The translations under genes were made by a program, and so were the position numbers. The notes below the pieces were generated by a model. That model worked only from the letters and a program-made list of their open reading frames with translations. It was not told the DNA's origin and did not search any database. DNA of 64,000 nucleotides from Bifidobacterium sp. ESL0769 (GTDB lineage: Bacteria; Actinomycetota; Actinomycetes; Actinomycetales; Bifidobacteriaceae): assembly GCF_029395495.1 (NCBI RefSeq), contig NZ_CP113918.1, forward strand, positions 868,001 through 932,000, given 5' to 3'. Below are positions 54,281 through 63,762 of the stretch, piece after piece. Within the stretch, counting starts at the first letter, position 1; each line of letters starts with the position of its first letter.

Positions 54281-55627
54281 TTAATTGTTTCCGAGCGTCT
54301 CCGCCAGGGTCCCGACCGTTCCCGGCTTATGGGTGCCGGTTGCCAGCTGTTCGAACAATTCGAGGTTTTTCGTGTCATCCAGAAGAACGGTGGAACCCAC
54401 ACCGTCGACGTAATGGTCGGGGTCGGTCCAGTAGACTGAGCCTGAGACGCCCTGTTTGCCGGTGGCGGCCTTGAATGCCATGGCCATCGACAACAGCGTC
54501 AGCGGATTGGTCTGCTTGTCCACTTCGATAGAAGAGAGGGCGGCTTTGGCGACTTTCTGTGCCTTCGCCGGGCTTTTCATCGTTTCGGGAGACGAGGCCT
54601 TGCTCATGATGGCTCCGATGACCTGACGCTGGCGTTCGGCACGTCCGAAATCGCCTTTCGGATCTGAGTAGCGCATGCGTGAGAAGGCCAGGGCGGTGCC
54701 GCCGTCGGCCACATGGCAGCCGGCCTGCCAGTTGAGTCCGGAGTATGCGTCGTCGACCGTGGTGTCGTAACAGAGGTTGACCCCGCCCAGCGCATCGACC
54801 ACCTTGGTCAGGCCGTTGAACTTGATTTCGGCGACATGATCGATTTTCTGCCCGGTGATGTCTTCGACTTCGCCGGTAAGTGTTCTCTTGCTCTGTGTTT
54901 CGGCGACGGCATTGATTTTCATGCTGGTTCCGTTGACCTTGACCAGCGAATCGCGCGGAATCGAGATGAGTGAGGAGCTGCCGTGCTTTGGCTTGGTAAG
55001 CACCAGCATGGTGTCGGTGCGGAAGCCGGGGGTGTCGTCGGCGCTGCCGCCGATGCCGGAATCGTCGCGTTCGTCGGAGCCGAGCACCAGCCAGGAAGTG
55101 CCGTCGGTGTCGGCCTTGCCGGTCAGCCAATCGGTTTTGTCAAGCTGGGAATTGGCCCAGTTCCAGCAGCCGAAAAGCGCCAAAACGATTGCCAGAATGA
55201 TGACCAATAACGTGGTGAGTATCCAGTGGTGTTTTTTATGCGGCTTGGCCACTTCGCCGCCGAAGCCTGAAGGCTGTGCACGGTTGGGACGTTGCGGTGG
55301 CATTACGGAACCGCCATAATTTCTTTCGGAATTCAGGGATGAGGAGGAACGTGCCGGGGAAGCGACGCGGGAGGAACCGGCGCTTTGACGCGGTGCACGT
55401 GAAGACCTGGGAGTTGCAACTGCTGGAGCCACTGAAGTTGCCGGTTGCTGGACCGGCGGATGGCCCGCCGCCCGTTTACGCGGCTTGATAGGCGAAAATG
55501 CAGGAGGGGTCTGTGGCGGATTGGTTGCGGCCGGCACCCGGCCCGTATCCGGACGCTTGCGCGCGCCCGAGGGTATGAAGCTGGGTGGGGTGCCCTGCGC
55601 GTCGTATCCACCAGACTGCTTGACCAT
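54281..55627 (-). CDS. LytR-CpsA-Psr (LCP) family glycopolymer ligase, first copy
   Basis: A 448-residue type-II membrane protein: a Pro/Ser/Arg-rich cytoplasmic part of about 130 residues, one helix (WILTTLLVIILAIVLALFG), then the LCP domain with WLVLGSDERDD, GFRTDTMLVL, ISIPRDSLVKV and FSRMRYSDPKGDFGRAERQRQV. LCP proteins attach glycopolymers to peptidoglycan. GGGAGGG precedes the ATG at 55627. It is the second of two tandem LCP genes reading the same way, 70 bases apart. Confidence 0.92.
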   Translation of the reverse strand: MVKQSGGYDAQGTPPSFIPSGARKRPDTGRVPAATNPPQTPPAFSPIKPRKRAAGHPPVQQPATSVAPAVATPRSSRAPRQSAGSSRVASPARSSSSLNSERNYGGSVMPPQRPNRAQPSGFGGEVAKPHKKHHWILTTLLVIILAIVLALFGCWNWANSQLDKTDWLTGKADTDGTSWLVLGSDERDDSGIGGSADDTPGFRTDTMLVLTKPKHGSSSLISIPRDSLVKVNGTSMKINAVAETQSKRTLTGEVEDITGQKIDHVAEIKFNGLTKVVDALGGVNLCYDTTVDDAYSGLNWQAGCHVADGGTALAFSRMRYSDPKGDFGRAERQRQVIGAIMSKASSPETMKSPAKAQKVAKAALSSIEVDKQTNPLTLLSMAMAFKAATGKQGVSGSVYWTDPDHYVDGVGSTVLLDDTKNLELFEQLATGTHKPGTVGTLAETLGNN

Positions 55628-55697
55628 AAACCCTCCCGAAAGATAAAAGCAGTTACTACTTTTACTCGCGGAAACGTGTAAGGAATGAAAAATTGCC

Positions 55698-57104
55698 CTA
55701 CTTCTGCGCAGGAACCGCACATACGGTCGCGTTGAGGTACTGGTTGGCGACGCCCATGTACTGGCCGGTGACCGGGTCATGGATCATGCCGTCGTCTTTG
55801 TCTACCGTGCCTCCGGTGATCGGGTCGATGAGCCTGCCGTCGGAGGTCGTGATCAGACCGGTCTTCGGATCGGGCGTGCCTTGCTGCTGGGCTTGCGTGC
55901 CGTTGGAATCCTGGCTTTGTCCGTTCGTGCTTTGGCTATTGGGATCCTGGCTCTGGTTTTGTCCGTCCGAACTTTGCGCAGAGTCGGTGTCCTGCTGGGT
56001 CAGAGGCTTGTATTTGCGCAGCGCGTTCCATGTATCGTCGGCGTTGTCGGCCCAGACCACGCGGTTATCGGGGTCGGTGGGCGCCGGGACGACGGGGATG
56101 GTGCGCGCGTAGACGTGATCTGGCTTGAGGTTGTGCAGGCTCAAGGCAAGACCGGCCAGCGTGGTGGCGTTGGAGAGGCCGGCGGAGATGTTCAGGGACT
56201 TCAAGGCCTCGTGGGCAAGCCGGTAGAGCTGTTGGCTGTTGGTCAGAAGGTTCTTCGACAACGCTTCGGTGAGTACTTCCTTGACCAGATATTGCTGGCG
56301 GGCGGTGCGCATGATGTCGCTGCCGTCGGTGCCGGTTCCGTGGCGCATACGGGCGTATTCGGTGGCTTGTGTGCCGTCGAGATGCTGGAGTCCGCGTTTG
56401 AGGTCAAGGCCGGTGTAATCGTCTTTCGTGTCGGTCGGCAGGCAGACGTTGACCCCGCCGATGGCGTTGATCATGCCTTGCAGCCCTTGGAAGTCGACGA
56501 CGATGAAATGCTCAAGCTTGAGACCGGTCAGCGCGTTGACCGCGTTCATCGTGCAGCTTGCGGCACTGGCCAGGTCGCCGCCTTCGCTCCAGCCGGTAGC
56601 GAAAATGGAATTGAACATGACATTGCGCTGGGCGGGAATGACACCTTTGGAGGTCTGGCAGCTGGGTGCGTTGACCAGGGAATCACGCGGAATGGAAACT
56701 ATGTTGATATAGGAACGGTCGGCGCTGATCTGCACCACCATCGTGGTATCGGCGTTGTGCTCGCCTTCGTCGTCGCTTCCGCCGAGCGCGGCATTATCGC
56801 CGCCCTCTCGGGTATCCTGCCCCAAAACGAGGAATTCGATGGCTTTGCCCTCATTGGGATCGACGAGCTTTTCCTCGTTGACGTGCGGTTGGAGGATGGG
56901 CTTGATGCTTTTGGGGGAACGGGCCAACGCGATTGCGGCGACGCCCACCGCAGTGAAAACGAATACGAGGATACCCACAAGGGTCATGATGATGCCGCTG
57001 CGCAGCCTGTGGCGAACGATATAGGCGGTTCCGTGCATGGGTTTGGGAGAGTGCCACCCACCGAGGTTAGGTATTTTGAGGTCTTTGATACGGTGTGAAG
57101 CCAT
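55698..57104 (-). CDS. LytR-CpsA-Psr (LCP) family glycopolymer ligase, second copy
   Basis: A 468-residue LCP protein with one helix near residue 40-60 (IIMTLVGILVFVFTAVGVAA), then the LCP domain (FLVLGQDTREGG, NADTTMVVQI, VSIPRDSLVN, EYARMRHGTGTDGSDIMRTARQQ) and a low-complexity Gln/Ser/Asn-rich stretch followed by repeats of a DPxTG type (DPKTGLITTSDG, DPITGGTVDKDDG, DPVTGQYMG). The tail looks like a wall-binding or spacer region. First gene of the pair; AGAAAGGCAAG precedes the ATG. Confidence 0.92.
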   Translation of the reverse strand: MASHRIKDLKIPNLGGWHSPKPMHGTAYIVRHRLRSGIIMTLVGILVFVFTAVGVAAIALARSPKSIKPILQPHVNEEKLVDPNEGKAIEFLVLGQDTREGGDNAALGGSDDEGEHNADTTMVVQISADRSYINIVSIPRDSLVNAPSCQTSKGVIPAQRNVMFNSIFATGWSEGGDLASAASCTMNAVNALTGLKLEHFIVVDFQGLQGMINAIGGVNVCLPTDTKDDYTGLDLKRGLQHLDGTQATEYARMRHGTGTDGSDIMRTARQQYLVKEVLTEALSKNLLTNSQQLYRLAHEALKSLNISAGLSNATTLAGLALSLHNLKPDHVYARTIPVVPAPTDPDNRVVWADNADDTWNALRKYKPLTQQDTDSAQSSDGQNQSQDPNSQSTNGQSQDSNGTQAQQQGTPDPKTGLITTSDGRLIDPITGGTVDKDDGMIHDPVTGQYMGVANQYLNATVCAVPAQK

Positions 57105-57337
57105 ATCTTGCCTTTCTGTTTACCCGCCAGCCGAAGCCTCAGAGGCCGCTGCGGTACTGCAATTCACTATTCCTAGAGGGCATTGTATGCCTAGAGGTTG
57201 AATTTTTCCTGAAAATTCGATGTAAAAGCCGCTTTGGGCACGACGATTTATTGTACATAACCCTCCATATAAACCAAAATTTCTCCGTATCGGTGTATTC
57301 CGGCGTACTAGCGAGGCCTTCGTCTACACTGGGGAAC

Positions 57338-60300
57338 ATGAGTTCCAACGGCAGTGTCGATATCAAGCGGATTGTGGCCGAGGTAATCGCTTCCAGGCCC
57401 CGGATAAGCGGGCAGAGTGTCGATCGAAGTGTTGCCGCGATTATCAGTGTCGAACATGATGTGAGGTTTTTCCCCGCGACCTTGCGTGCGTTGATGGCCC
57501 AGAAAGTCCTGCCGCGCACCATCGTCATCGCCGATTGCACAGGTGGTACGGCCCAGCCGATGCGTACCGGTTTCACCATCTCGTCCGTTCCTAAGCTCGG
57601 CCATGGGGCGGCCCAGCAGTTGATGCCGGAACCTCCCCAACGCGTGGACGTCCAACTGGTGCGTTCCGCCGGGGCGCGTTCTTTTTCCGATGCCGTTTCC
57701 AAGGCGTTCCGTTATGCCAGCCTTCCCGCCTCCGTTCGTGCTCTTTGGCTTTTGCATGACGATTCCAGGCCCGTGGGCGAGAATTGCCTCGAGGCTCTGG
57801 TCGAGGCCTGGCACAATACGCCCACGGTTTCGCTGATCGGCGCCAAACAGCTTGATTGGGGTGGTACTGAGCTTCATGATGTTGGCAGCTATGCCGGCAA
57901 ACATTGCCTGGAAAGCCTCGTGGTCGACGGCGAACCCGATCAGGAGCAGTACGACGGACGCGCCGACGTGTTCGCGGTCTCGCTGGCCGGTGCCCTGATG
58001 CCATTGCAGACCAAAAAAGAGACCGGAGAAATCAATCCGTGGTTCACGACCTATGCCGAAGGCGCGGATTTCTCTCGGCGCATCTGCGAGGGTGGAGGGC
58101 GCGTCATCGTGGTGCCGCAGGCCCATATCGCGCACCGTCGTGCACGTTTCGAAGGCATTCGCAGCCGTGTCGGAGAACCCATCGACGAGGAAAGCCCGTT
58201 GGATACCACATCCTCAGTTCTCGACGCCGCGCAGAAATACTATTACACCGATATCCGTGCCCTCTTCTGGCCGTTGATGTGGGTGCTCAATCTCTTCCGT
58301 GCCCTCTGGCATGCCATCGGCGCGCTTCTTGCCAAAAGCCCGTGGCGGGCGTGGTGCATCCTGTGCCTGCCGTGGCGCATGCTCGGGCAGCTGCCACAGA
58401 TGGTTCACGCACGGCGTCAACAGAAGATACGTCACGGAGCCGGAACGGCGGCACTGGATCTGCTGACGGCCGACCACAAACAGATTGAGGAATGGCGCAA
58501 ACGTAGCCGCGCCTTCGACAGCCAGCAGCATACCGAGCTCCTGAGTCCGCTGGCGAAAAACCATCTGCGGATGCGCGCCGTGCGGCGTTTCGGCGGTGCG
58601 GCCCTCATGGCCGTTGTGGCTTTTGTGGTGGTTGTCGCCTTTGAATGGGGCGTTTTCCGTCAGGTGTTGGGCGGCGCAAGTCTGTATTCGCTTTCGTTGT
58701 TGGCCAGCGGGGCGAGCTTCTCGACCTTGCTTTCAGCGGCCAGTACGCCGTGGGCCTTTGGGATCGGCATTGGGGTGCCGGCGCCTCCCGCTCCCTGGTT
58801 GATGGTTTGGCTGGCGGTTTCGGTTGTTACTATCGGACACCCGGTCATTGCTATTTCGTTGATGTTCTTCCTTGCTGCTCCGGCCATGGCTCTGGCTTTT
58901 TGGGCATTGGCTGGCGTTTTCACCCGCTCGGACTGGGTGCGTGTGGTCGTCGGTCTGCTGTGGGTCGCCTTGGCATTGGCTTTGGGGGCCTTCGGTAGTG
59001 CGAACATCCCGTTGCTGATGACCATGGTGTTCCTGCCGGCGGCTTTCGCCTTCACGTTCAGGGCTGTGGGAATGTACGGCACTGAGGATCTCGTGCGCTC
59101 GCACGCTTCCGTTCAGGCCGCGGGTTGTGCGGCGCTCTGCTTCGCCGTCACCGTGGCCTGCGAACCGCAGCTGATATTCCCGCTGATTGTCTGTTTGGTC
59201 TTTTTCCTCGTGGTCGTCCGTTCTCATCGGTTAATGCTCCTGCTTATCCCGGTGCCTGGCTTGGCGCTCCTGCTGCCGACACTCGTCAACAGTGTTCATT
59301 ACGCAAATGTCGGGGCGTGGCGGCAGCTTTTCGCCGATGTCATCCAGCCTTCTGCCAATACTGCACCGGCCTCGCTTTCCTTCGGACAGGTTGTTTCACG
59401 CGCCTTCGCCCTTCCCTTCGGGGGTGATATCAGCTCGCAGCTTTTCAGTCGGCAGGGTATCGAGGCCGTGGCGGTTCTGGCTGCATTGTGCATCATCGTG
59501 GTGATGGCGTTGGTCGCGCTGTTGCTGCCGTTCGCGCTGCGCGCCTCGAGAATGATGTGGTTCGTCGCCATCACCGGACTCGTGCTGGCCATGGCTGCTT
59601 CCCGAATCTGCGTGTCCGTCGAAAGCGGTGACGCCTTTGCCGCGTCGGTGCTTCCCGGTGTCGTGCTGACGCTTCTGGCATTGCTTTCCTGCGCCTGCAT
59701 CGTTTCCGGCGGTGCGGTCAAACGTTTCGTGCCTTTGAGGATTTCGGAAAGCGAACAGTCCAAACAGAACAATGAAACCAATGCTGGTAAGGGCAAGATT
59801 AAAGGCGTGGCCATCAAATTCGGTCGTGCGGTGCTTGTCGTTGTGCTGGCGCTATGCACCTTGCTGGCCGGGGCATTCGGCATGCTCTCTCGGGGCAACC
59901 AAGTCGAGGCAAGCGATGCCGGATTGCCCATGGTGGCCGTGGATTATTTGCAGAATAAGGAAAATCATCGCATTCTGGCACTTCAGGCCGTTGCCGGCAA
60001 CCATATCGATTTCTCTGTGATGCGCTCACGGCGCGGTGACTTGGTCGACGTCTCACCGGCGTGGAAGGCCAGTCTCGCTTCCGGCGCCAGCGATTTGTCC
60101 GTCGACCTGATCGCGAAGGCCAGTAGTGAATTGCTTTCCAACGGCAACGATCAGGCCATCGATTCCCTTGCCAAGCTGGGAATTGGGGGCATTTACGTTT
60201 CCGCCGACGAATCCACATCCGACAAGGACGCCACGCTGCGCCTGATCAGCAACATCAACTCCAGCGATGGTGCCCAATCCTTGGTGAACGCAACGAGCGG

Positions 60301-60481
60301 AACCTATTACCGGCTGACGAAAGTCGATGAAAAGAAACAAGGCGTGCCGATGAAGGGAATTGACGTTGCGCGGCATAGCGTCTGGCGCAAGACCTGGCTA
60401 TGGTGTCTGGGCATAGTCATGGTGATTTATGTTCTGGTGGCGATACCCAGAACTCGCAGATACGGGCGGGAACAGGCATGA
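57338..60481 (+). CDS. Large GT2 glycosyltransferase with multi-span membrane region
   Basis: A 1047-residue protein. The first 290 residues form a GT-A domain (AAIISVEHDVRFFPATLRAL, LWLLHDDSRP with its DD metal motif near residue 140, and a TYAEGADFSRRICEGG motif), with about 12 membrane segments after residue 420. The length and plan match actinobacterial cell-wall GT2 proteins. It probably makes a surface polysaccharide or glycolipid. The ATG at 57338 is chosen; the open frame before it lies in the divergent LCP promoter. It overlaps the next gene by four bases. Confidence 0.85.
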   Translation: MSSNGSVDIKRIVAEVIASRPRISGQSVDRSVAAIISVEHDVRFFPATLRALMAQKVLPRTIVIADCTGGTAQPMRTGFTISSVPKLGHGAAQQLMPEPPQRVDVQLVRSAGARSFSDAVSKAFRYASLPASVRALWLLHDDSRPVGENCLEALVEAWHNTPTVSLIGAKQLDWGGTELHDVGSYAGKHCLESLVVDGEPDQEQYDGRADVFAVSLAGALMPLQTKKETGEINPWFTTYAEGADFSRRICEGGGRVIVVPQAHIAHRRARFEGIRSRVGEPIDEESPLDTTSSVLDAAQKYYYTDIRALFWPLMWVLNLFRALWHAIGALLAKSPWRAWCILCLPWRMLGQLPQMVHARRQQKIRHGAGTAALDLLTADHKQIEEWRKRSRAFDSQQHTELLSPLAKNHLRMRAVRRFGGAALMAVVAFVVVVAFEWGVFRQVLGGASLYSLSLLASGASFSTLLSAASTPWAFGIGIGVPAPPAPWLMVWLAVSVVTIGHPVIAISLMFFLAAPAMALAFWALAGVFTRSDWVRVVVGLLWVALALALGAFGSANIPLLMTMVFLPAAFAFTFRAVGMYGTEDLVRSHASVQAAGCAALCFAVTVACEPQLIFPLIVCLVFFLVVVRSHRLMLLLIPVPGLALLLPTLVNSVHYANVGAWRQLFADVIQPSANTAPASLSFGQVVSRAFALPFGGDISSQLFSRQGIEAVAVLAALCIIVVMALVALLLPFALRASRMMWFVAITGLVLAMAASRICVSVESGDAFAASVLPGVVLTLLALLSCACIVSGGAVKRFVPLRISESEQSKQNNETNAGKGKIKGVAIKFGRAVLVVVLALCTLLAGAFGMLSRGNQVEASDAGLPMVAVDYLQNKENHRILALQAVAGNHIDFSVMRSRRGDLVDVSPAWKASLASGASDLSVDLIAKASSELLSNGNDQAIDSLAKLGIGGIYVSADESTSDKDATLRLISNINSSDGAQSLVNATSGTYYRLTKVDEKKQGVPMKGIDVARHSVWRKTWLWCLGIVMVIYVLVAIPRTRRYGREQA

Positions 60482-62199
60482 AGAACAGGAATAACATTAT
60501 GAACAATGACATGGATAGCGATAAGCGTCGCGCTGCCGTTCCCTCTCTTCAGCAAGTTGTTCCGGGCCCGCCGGCCCCTCCGGCCGCTCCGGGGGTATCT
60601 GGAAGTTCCGAGCATTTTCAGGACATTGTTAGTGCCGGGCGGGTGCAAGGTGCCGCCAACGGTTCCGAAGCGGTGAAGGCAGGCGCATCGCATACTCGGA
60701 CGGTTTCGCGTGTCGTGCTGGCCGTGGTCACCGTCGTGGTGCTGGTCGTGTTGATTGTGGCTGTGGTGCTGCTGCCTATGCCGGGCTGGCTTGTCGATTC
60801 GGCCAAAGCCGGCAATGCCACCGCTGCCAAGCAAGTCGAGCAGACGGATCTGACCTATTATTGTCCCTCTCGCATGGCGCTTTCGGACAACGGCAAGTAT
60901 GGCGACAGCGAGTTCCAGTCTTCGGAAGGCAACGTGGCTTCGTCAGCGCGATACTCCGCTTTCGGTTCGGTCTACGAGGCGAGCGTCGGCGCGGTGACCA
61001 ACGGCAGTGAGGCAGACAACAAGAAACTTACTGGCAAAGACACCGTCGATTCCGCGATGGTCAAGACCTATTCCGGCACCGCCGATCACGGCTCGCAGGC
61101 GTTCGAGACACGTCTTCTGGCGGCGAAATCCGGTACCGGTGCCGCCGCATCTGTGGCTTCATGGGCCACTGACGGCGATTTGAAAGGTCTGGCGGCCTCC
61201 ACTTGCGTCGCGCCTGCGCTCGAGCAGGACTTTCTCTTGGGGCCCACCACCACCGGGGCGACACAGCAATTGTCCGTCGCTAATTTCTCCTCGAAGGCCA
61301 CTTCGCTGCAGGTGCAGATCTGGAGCACCAAGCATGGCACGCCTTTGCAGCTTTCCACCGGAAACGTCGTCAATATCGGCGCCAACGGCGAAACGAATGT
61401 GGAACTTTCCGCTGCAGCTCCCGGCAATGAGGCGCTTTTCGTGAAGGTCAAGAGCAAGGAGACCCCGATTGCCGCAATCGTGCGCAGCGTTGAGCTGGAT
61501 GGCCTCAATGCCAAGGGTTCCGATTATGCGGTGCCGCTGAATGTTGCGACGACGAAGGCCTATCTGCCGGGGATTACCGGTGATGACGCAGTGACCGTAT
61601 TGGCCCGTGCCGAGCAGACCACGGATTTGAACCTTTCGTGGATCGACGGCAATGGGGCCTCATCGGCCAAGACGCAGCATCTTGAAGCCGGCAAAGTCGT
61701 CGCCGTGGATTTAGGTAAGGCTCCCGACGGAGTGACCGGGCTTCAGGCCAGTGCATCAAGTCCCGTCGATGTCAGCGCAAAAGTGACCCAAAATGGGGAT
61801 TCCGGCACCGATTTCGCCTATGTCTCGCCTTCTCAGAGCTTCACCCAATCGGCTGTTGTGATTCCTGATCATACCGACGGCACGATCACGTTGCTCAACA
61901 CCTCCGGCAGCGAGACCAAGGCCACGCTGCAGGGCTATGATGCTTCCGGCAAACCTGCGGGAAGCAAACAAGTCAGCATTCCGGGCAACGCCGGAACGAG
62001 TGTCGCGGCCAAGGACGTCGACGAAAACGCCGTGATGTTCACGCTGAAAAACGGCAAGGACGTATCGATGGGCGTGAGGCTTACCCAGTCGGATGTTCAG
62101 GGATCCAAGCTCGCTTCGGTCGCCTACCTTGCATCTTCGGGTCTCGAGCCGCGCAACATGAAGGTTTGGGTCAACGACAACGCCGGAATCGTGCGCTGA
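60478..62199 (+). CDS. DUF5719 family membrane-anchored protein
   Basis: A 573-residue protein with a Pro-rich N-terminus, one membrane helix near residue 80-102 (VVLAVVTVVVLVVLIVAVVLL) and a long extracellular beta-rich domain with repeated Ser/Thr-rich strands. It matches actinobacterial DUF5719 proteins, found beside GT2 genes, of unknown function. The start overlaps the previous stop as ATGA, implying coupling; an internal ATG at 60499 is an alternative. Probably a partner of the glycosyltransferase. Confidence 0.8.
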   Translation: MKNRNNIMNNDMDSDKRRAAVPSLQQVVPGPPAPPAAPGVSGSSEHFQDIVSAGRVQGAANGSEAVKAGASHTRTVSRVVLAVVTVVVLVVLIVAVVLLPMPGWLVDSAKAGNATAAKQVEQTDLTYYCPSRMALSDNGKYGDSEFQSSEGNVASSARYSAFGSVYEASVGAVTNGSEADNKKLTGKDTVDSAMVKTYSGTADHGSQAFETRLLAAKSGTGAAASVASWATDGDLKGLAASTCVAPALEQDFLLGPTTTGATQQLSVANFSSKATSLQVQIWSTKHGTPLQLSTGNVVNIGANGETNVELSAAAPGNEALFVKVKSKETPIAAIVRSVELDGLNAKGSDYAVPLNVATTKAYLPGITGDDAVTVLARAEQTTDLNLSWIDGNGASSAKTQHLEAGKVVAVDLGKAPDGVTGLQASASSPVDVSAKVTQNGDSGTDFAYVSPSQSFTQSAVVIPDHTDGTITLLNTSGSETKATLQGYDASGKPAGSKQVSIPGNAGTSVAAKDVDENAVMFTLKNGKDVSMGVRLTQSDVQGSKLASVAYLASSGLEPRNMKVWVNDNAGIVR

Positions 62200-62284
62200 G
62201 ATGTTGGCGTTGTCTGCTGGTATTTTCTGCCGTTGTCATTTCGAGATAATGCCGTAAAAGCGAAAATCGGTGAAGCGGAATGTG

Positions 62285-62722
62285 CTAGAGCTCGGTGCCG
62301 GTCCAGTCGGGGTCGATTTCTTCGGGCCTGCGGCCATAGAGATCGGCGAGCCTTGCGACCAAAGCGTCGCGGATGGCCCATTCCAGTTCTGCCTTGTTCG
62401 GATGATGCATCTGCATTGGCATACGGTAGAGCACGATACGTGCCGGGATGCCGTGGTTTGCGGCAAAAGACTGCGAAGTCGGGTTGCGTTTGGGTTCCCA
62501 AGGTGCGGGCGTGGAAGGCGGCACGTCCTCAACGGCGAACTGCACCGGACGCACGAGCTCGGGCCACGCCGCCAGAAGCCGTCGAATCTGGGAGGAAACC
62601 ATATCGTCGAACATGCCGCTTCGGGTACGGTAACGGGGCAGACGCACACCGAACATCGGAGTTCTCGAGCCGCGTCCGTGCCGGTTTCGATAGACGTGGG
62701 TCTGCCAAGGTGGTCGCAACAT
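62285..62722 (-). CDS. Metallopeptidase-like (zincin-fold) family protein
   Basis: A 145-residue protein on the minus strand with RHGRGSRTPMFGVRLPRYRTRSGMFDD near residue 13 and VQFAVEDVPP near 60. This fits the small actinobacterial metallopeptidase (PF06262-type) family. The expected HExxH zinc site is absent; the aligned helix reads AIRDALVARLADLYG, so catalysis is doubtful. It is convergent with the DUF5719 gene and divergent from the HAD gene. Competing ORFs on the plus strand lack recognised motifs. Confidence 0.7.
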   Translation of the reverse strand: MLRPPWQTHVYRNRHGRGSRTPMFGVRLPRYRTRSGMFDDMVSSQIRRLLAAWPELVRPVQFAVEDVPPSTPAPWEPKRNPTSQSFAANHGIPARIVLYRMPMQMHHPNKAELEWAIRDALVARLADLYGRRPEEIDPDWTGTEL

Positions 62723-62814
62723 GGTTTCATTCTATGGTGCGCCATAGGCATTGGTGGTCGTAACATAAAGGGGTATTGGTTGCTGGGGCAGCCCACGAAA
62801 CGAACGGAGCATCG

Positions 62815-63627
62815 ATGGCAGCAGGGGCAAATGCGGCGATAGAGACATGGCGCGACCACGATCTTTCCGAACTTGTGAGTGGTATCAAGGTGGTTGCCTT
62901 CGATTTGGACAACACGCTCGCCCGCTCGAAGAAACCGATGCATGCCGACATGGCCTCGCGTTTTTCCGCTTTGACGCGTCTCATCGATGTGGCCGTCATC
63001 ACCGGCGGCCGTTTTGAGCTGGCGAAAAGCCAGGTGCTCGACGTGCTCGAGTCGGATGCCTGCCGCTCCCGCATCCATGTCATGCCGACTAGCGGTACGC
63101 GCTATTACCGTTGGAATGACGGGGCTTGGAAGTGCGTCTATGCCAACGAACTGGACATGGCCGACCGCAAGCGCGCCATCGCCTCCATCGAACGCCACGC
63201 CCGAGAGCAGGGCATCTGGTTGGAGCATACTTGGGGGCCACGTATCGAGGACCGTGGCAGTCAGATCACGTTTTCCGCGTTGGGGCAGGAAGCTCCGGTC
63301 GACGAGAAGGAGGGCTGGGATCCTTGCAATAGCAAGAAAAACCGGCTCGCCGAAGCGGTGGCCGCCGACCTGCCGAACCTGGTGGTGCGTTCCGGCGGTT
63401 CGACCAGCATCGATATTTCGGCGCGTGGGGTCGACAAGGCCTATGCCGTGCGCAAGCTCTGCGGGATACTGGGCTGTAATGTCGATCAGGTCGTTTTCAT
63501 TGGCGACCGCATGGACCCGGACGGCAACGACTATCCTGCGGCCGTCATTGGCACGAAGCCGATTCTCGTAGCTGGTCCGCAAGACACGCTTCAGGTCTGT
63601 GACCGTCTTATCGTGGCCTTGTCGTAG
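62815..63627 (+). CDS. HAD-IIB family phosphatase
   Basis: A 270-residue haloacid-dehalogenase protein with catalytic Asp in VVAFDLDNTLARS near residue 28, ITGGR near 63 as motif II, and VVFIGDRMDPDGNDYP near 235 as motif IV. The cap domain is of the type found in phosphomannomutase- or sucrose-phosphatase-like proteins. Substrate not known. The ATG at 62815 follows GGAG; an in-frame TTG at 62776 is possible. Confidence 0.88.
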   Translation: MAAGANAAIETWRDHDLSELVSGIKVVAFDLDNTLARSKKPMHADMASRFSALTRLIDVAVITGGRFELAKSQVLDVLESDACRSRIHVMPTSGTRYYRWNDGAWKCVYANELDMADRKRAIASIERHAREQGIWLEHTWGPRIEDRGSQITFSALGQEAPVDEKEGWDPCNSKKNRLAEAVAADLPNLVVRSGGSTSIDISARGVDKAYAVRKLCGILGCNVDQVVFIGDRMDPDGNDYPAAVIGTKPILVAGPQDTLQVCDRLIVALS

Positions 63628-63762
63628 TCGAGGCATCTGGGTTCGCCTTTGAAATTGTGCATACTTTATTGCGACACGCCCGGAAAGTGGATAACCCATA
63701 GCATCCGACCACAGTGGTCGGTTTTGCGTCGGTTCTCACCGAGAATCCGCTAGCTTTGGAAT

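Noticed and set aside
55779..57098. 439-residue ORF on the plus strand
   Set aside because: Antisense to the second LCP gene, which has strong motifs.
62270..62842. 190-residue plus-strand ORF opposite the metallopeptidase-like gene
   Set aside because: The minus-strand product has recognisable family motifs; this one does not.
62236..63699. 487-residue ORF on the minus strand
   Set aside because: Spans the antisense of the HAD gene and runs across the metallopeptidase-like gene in another frame; no motifs.
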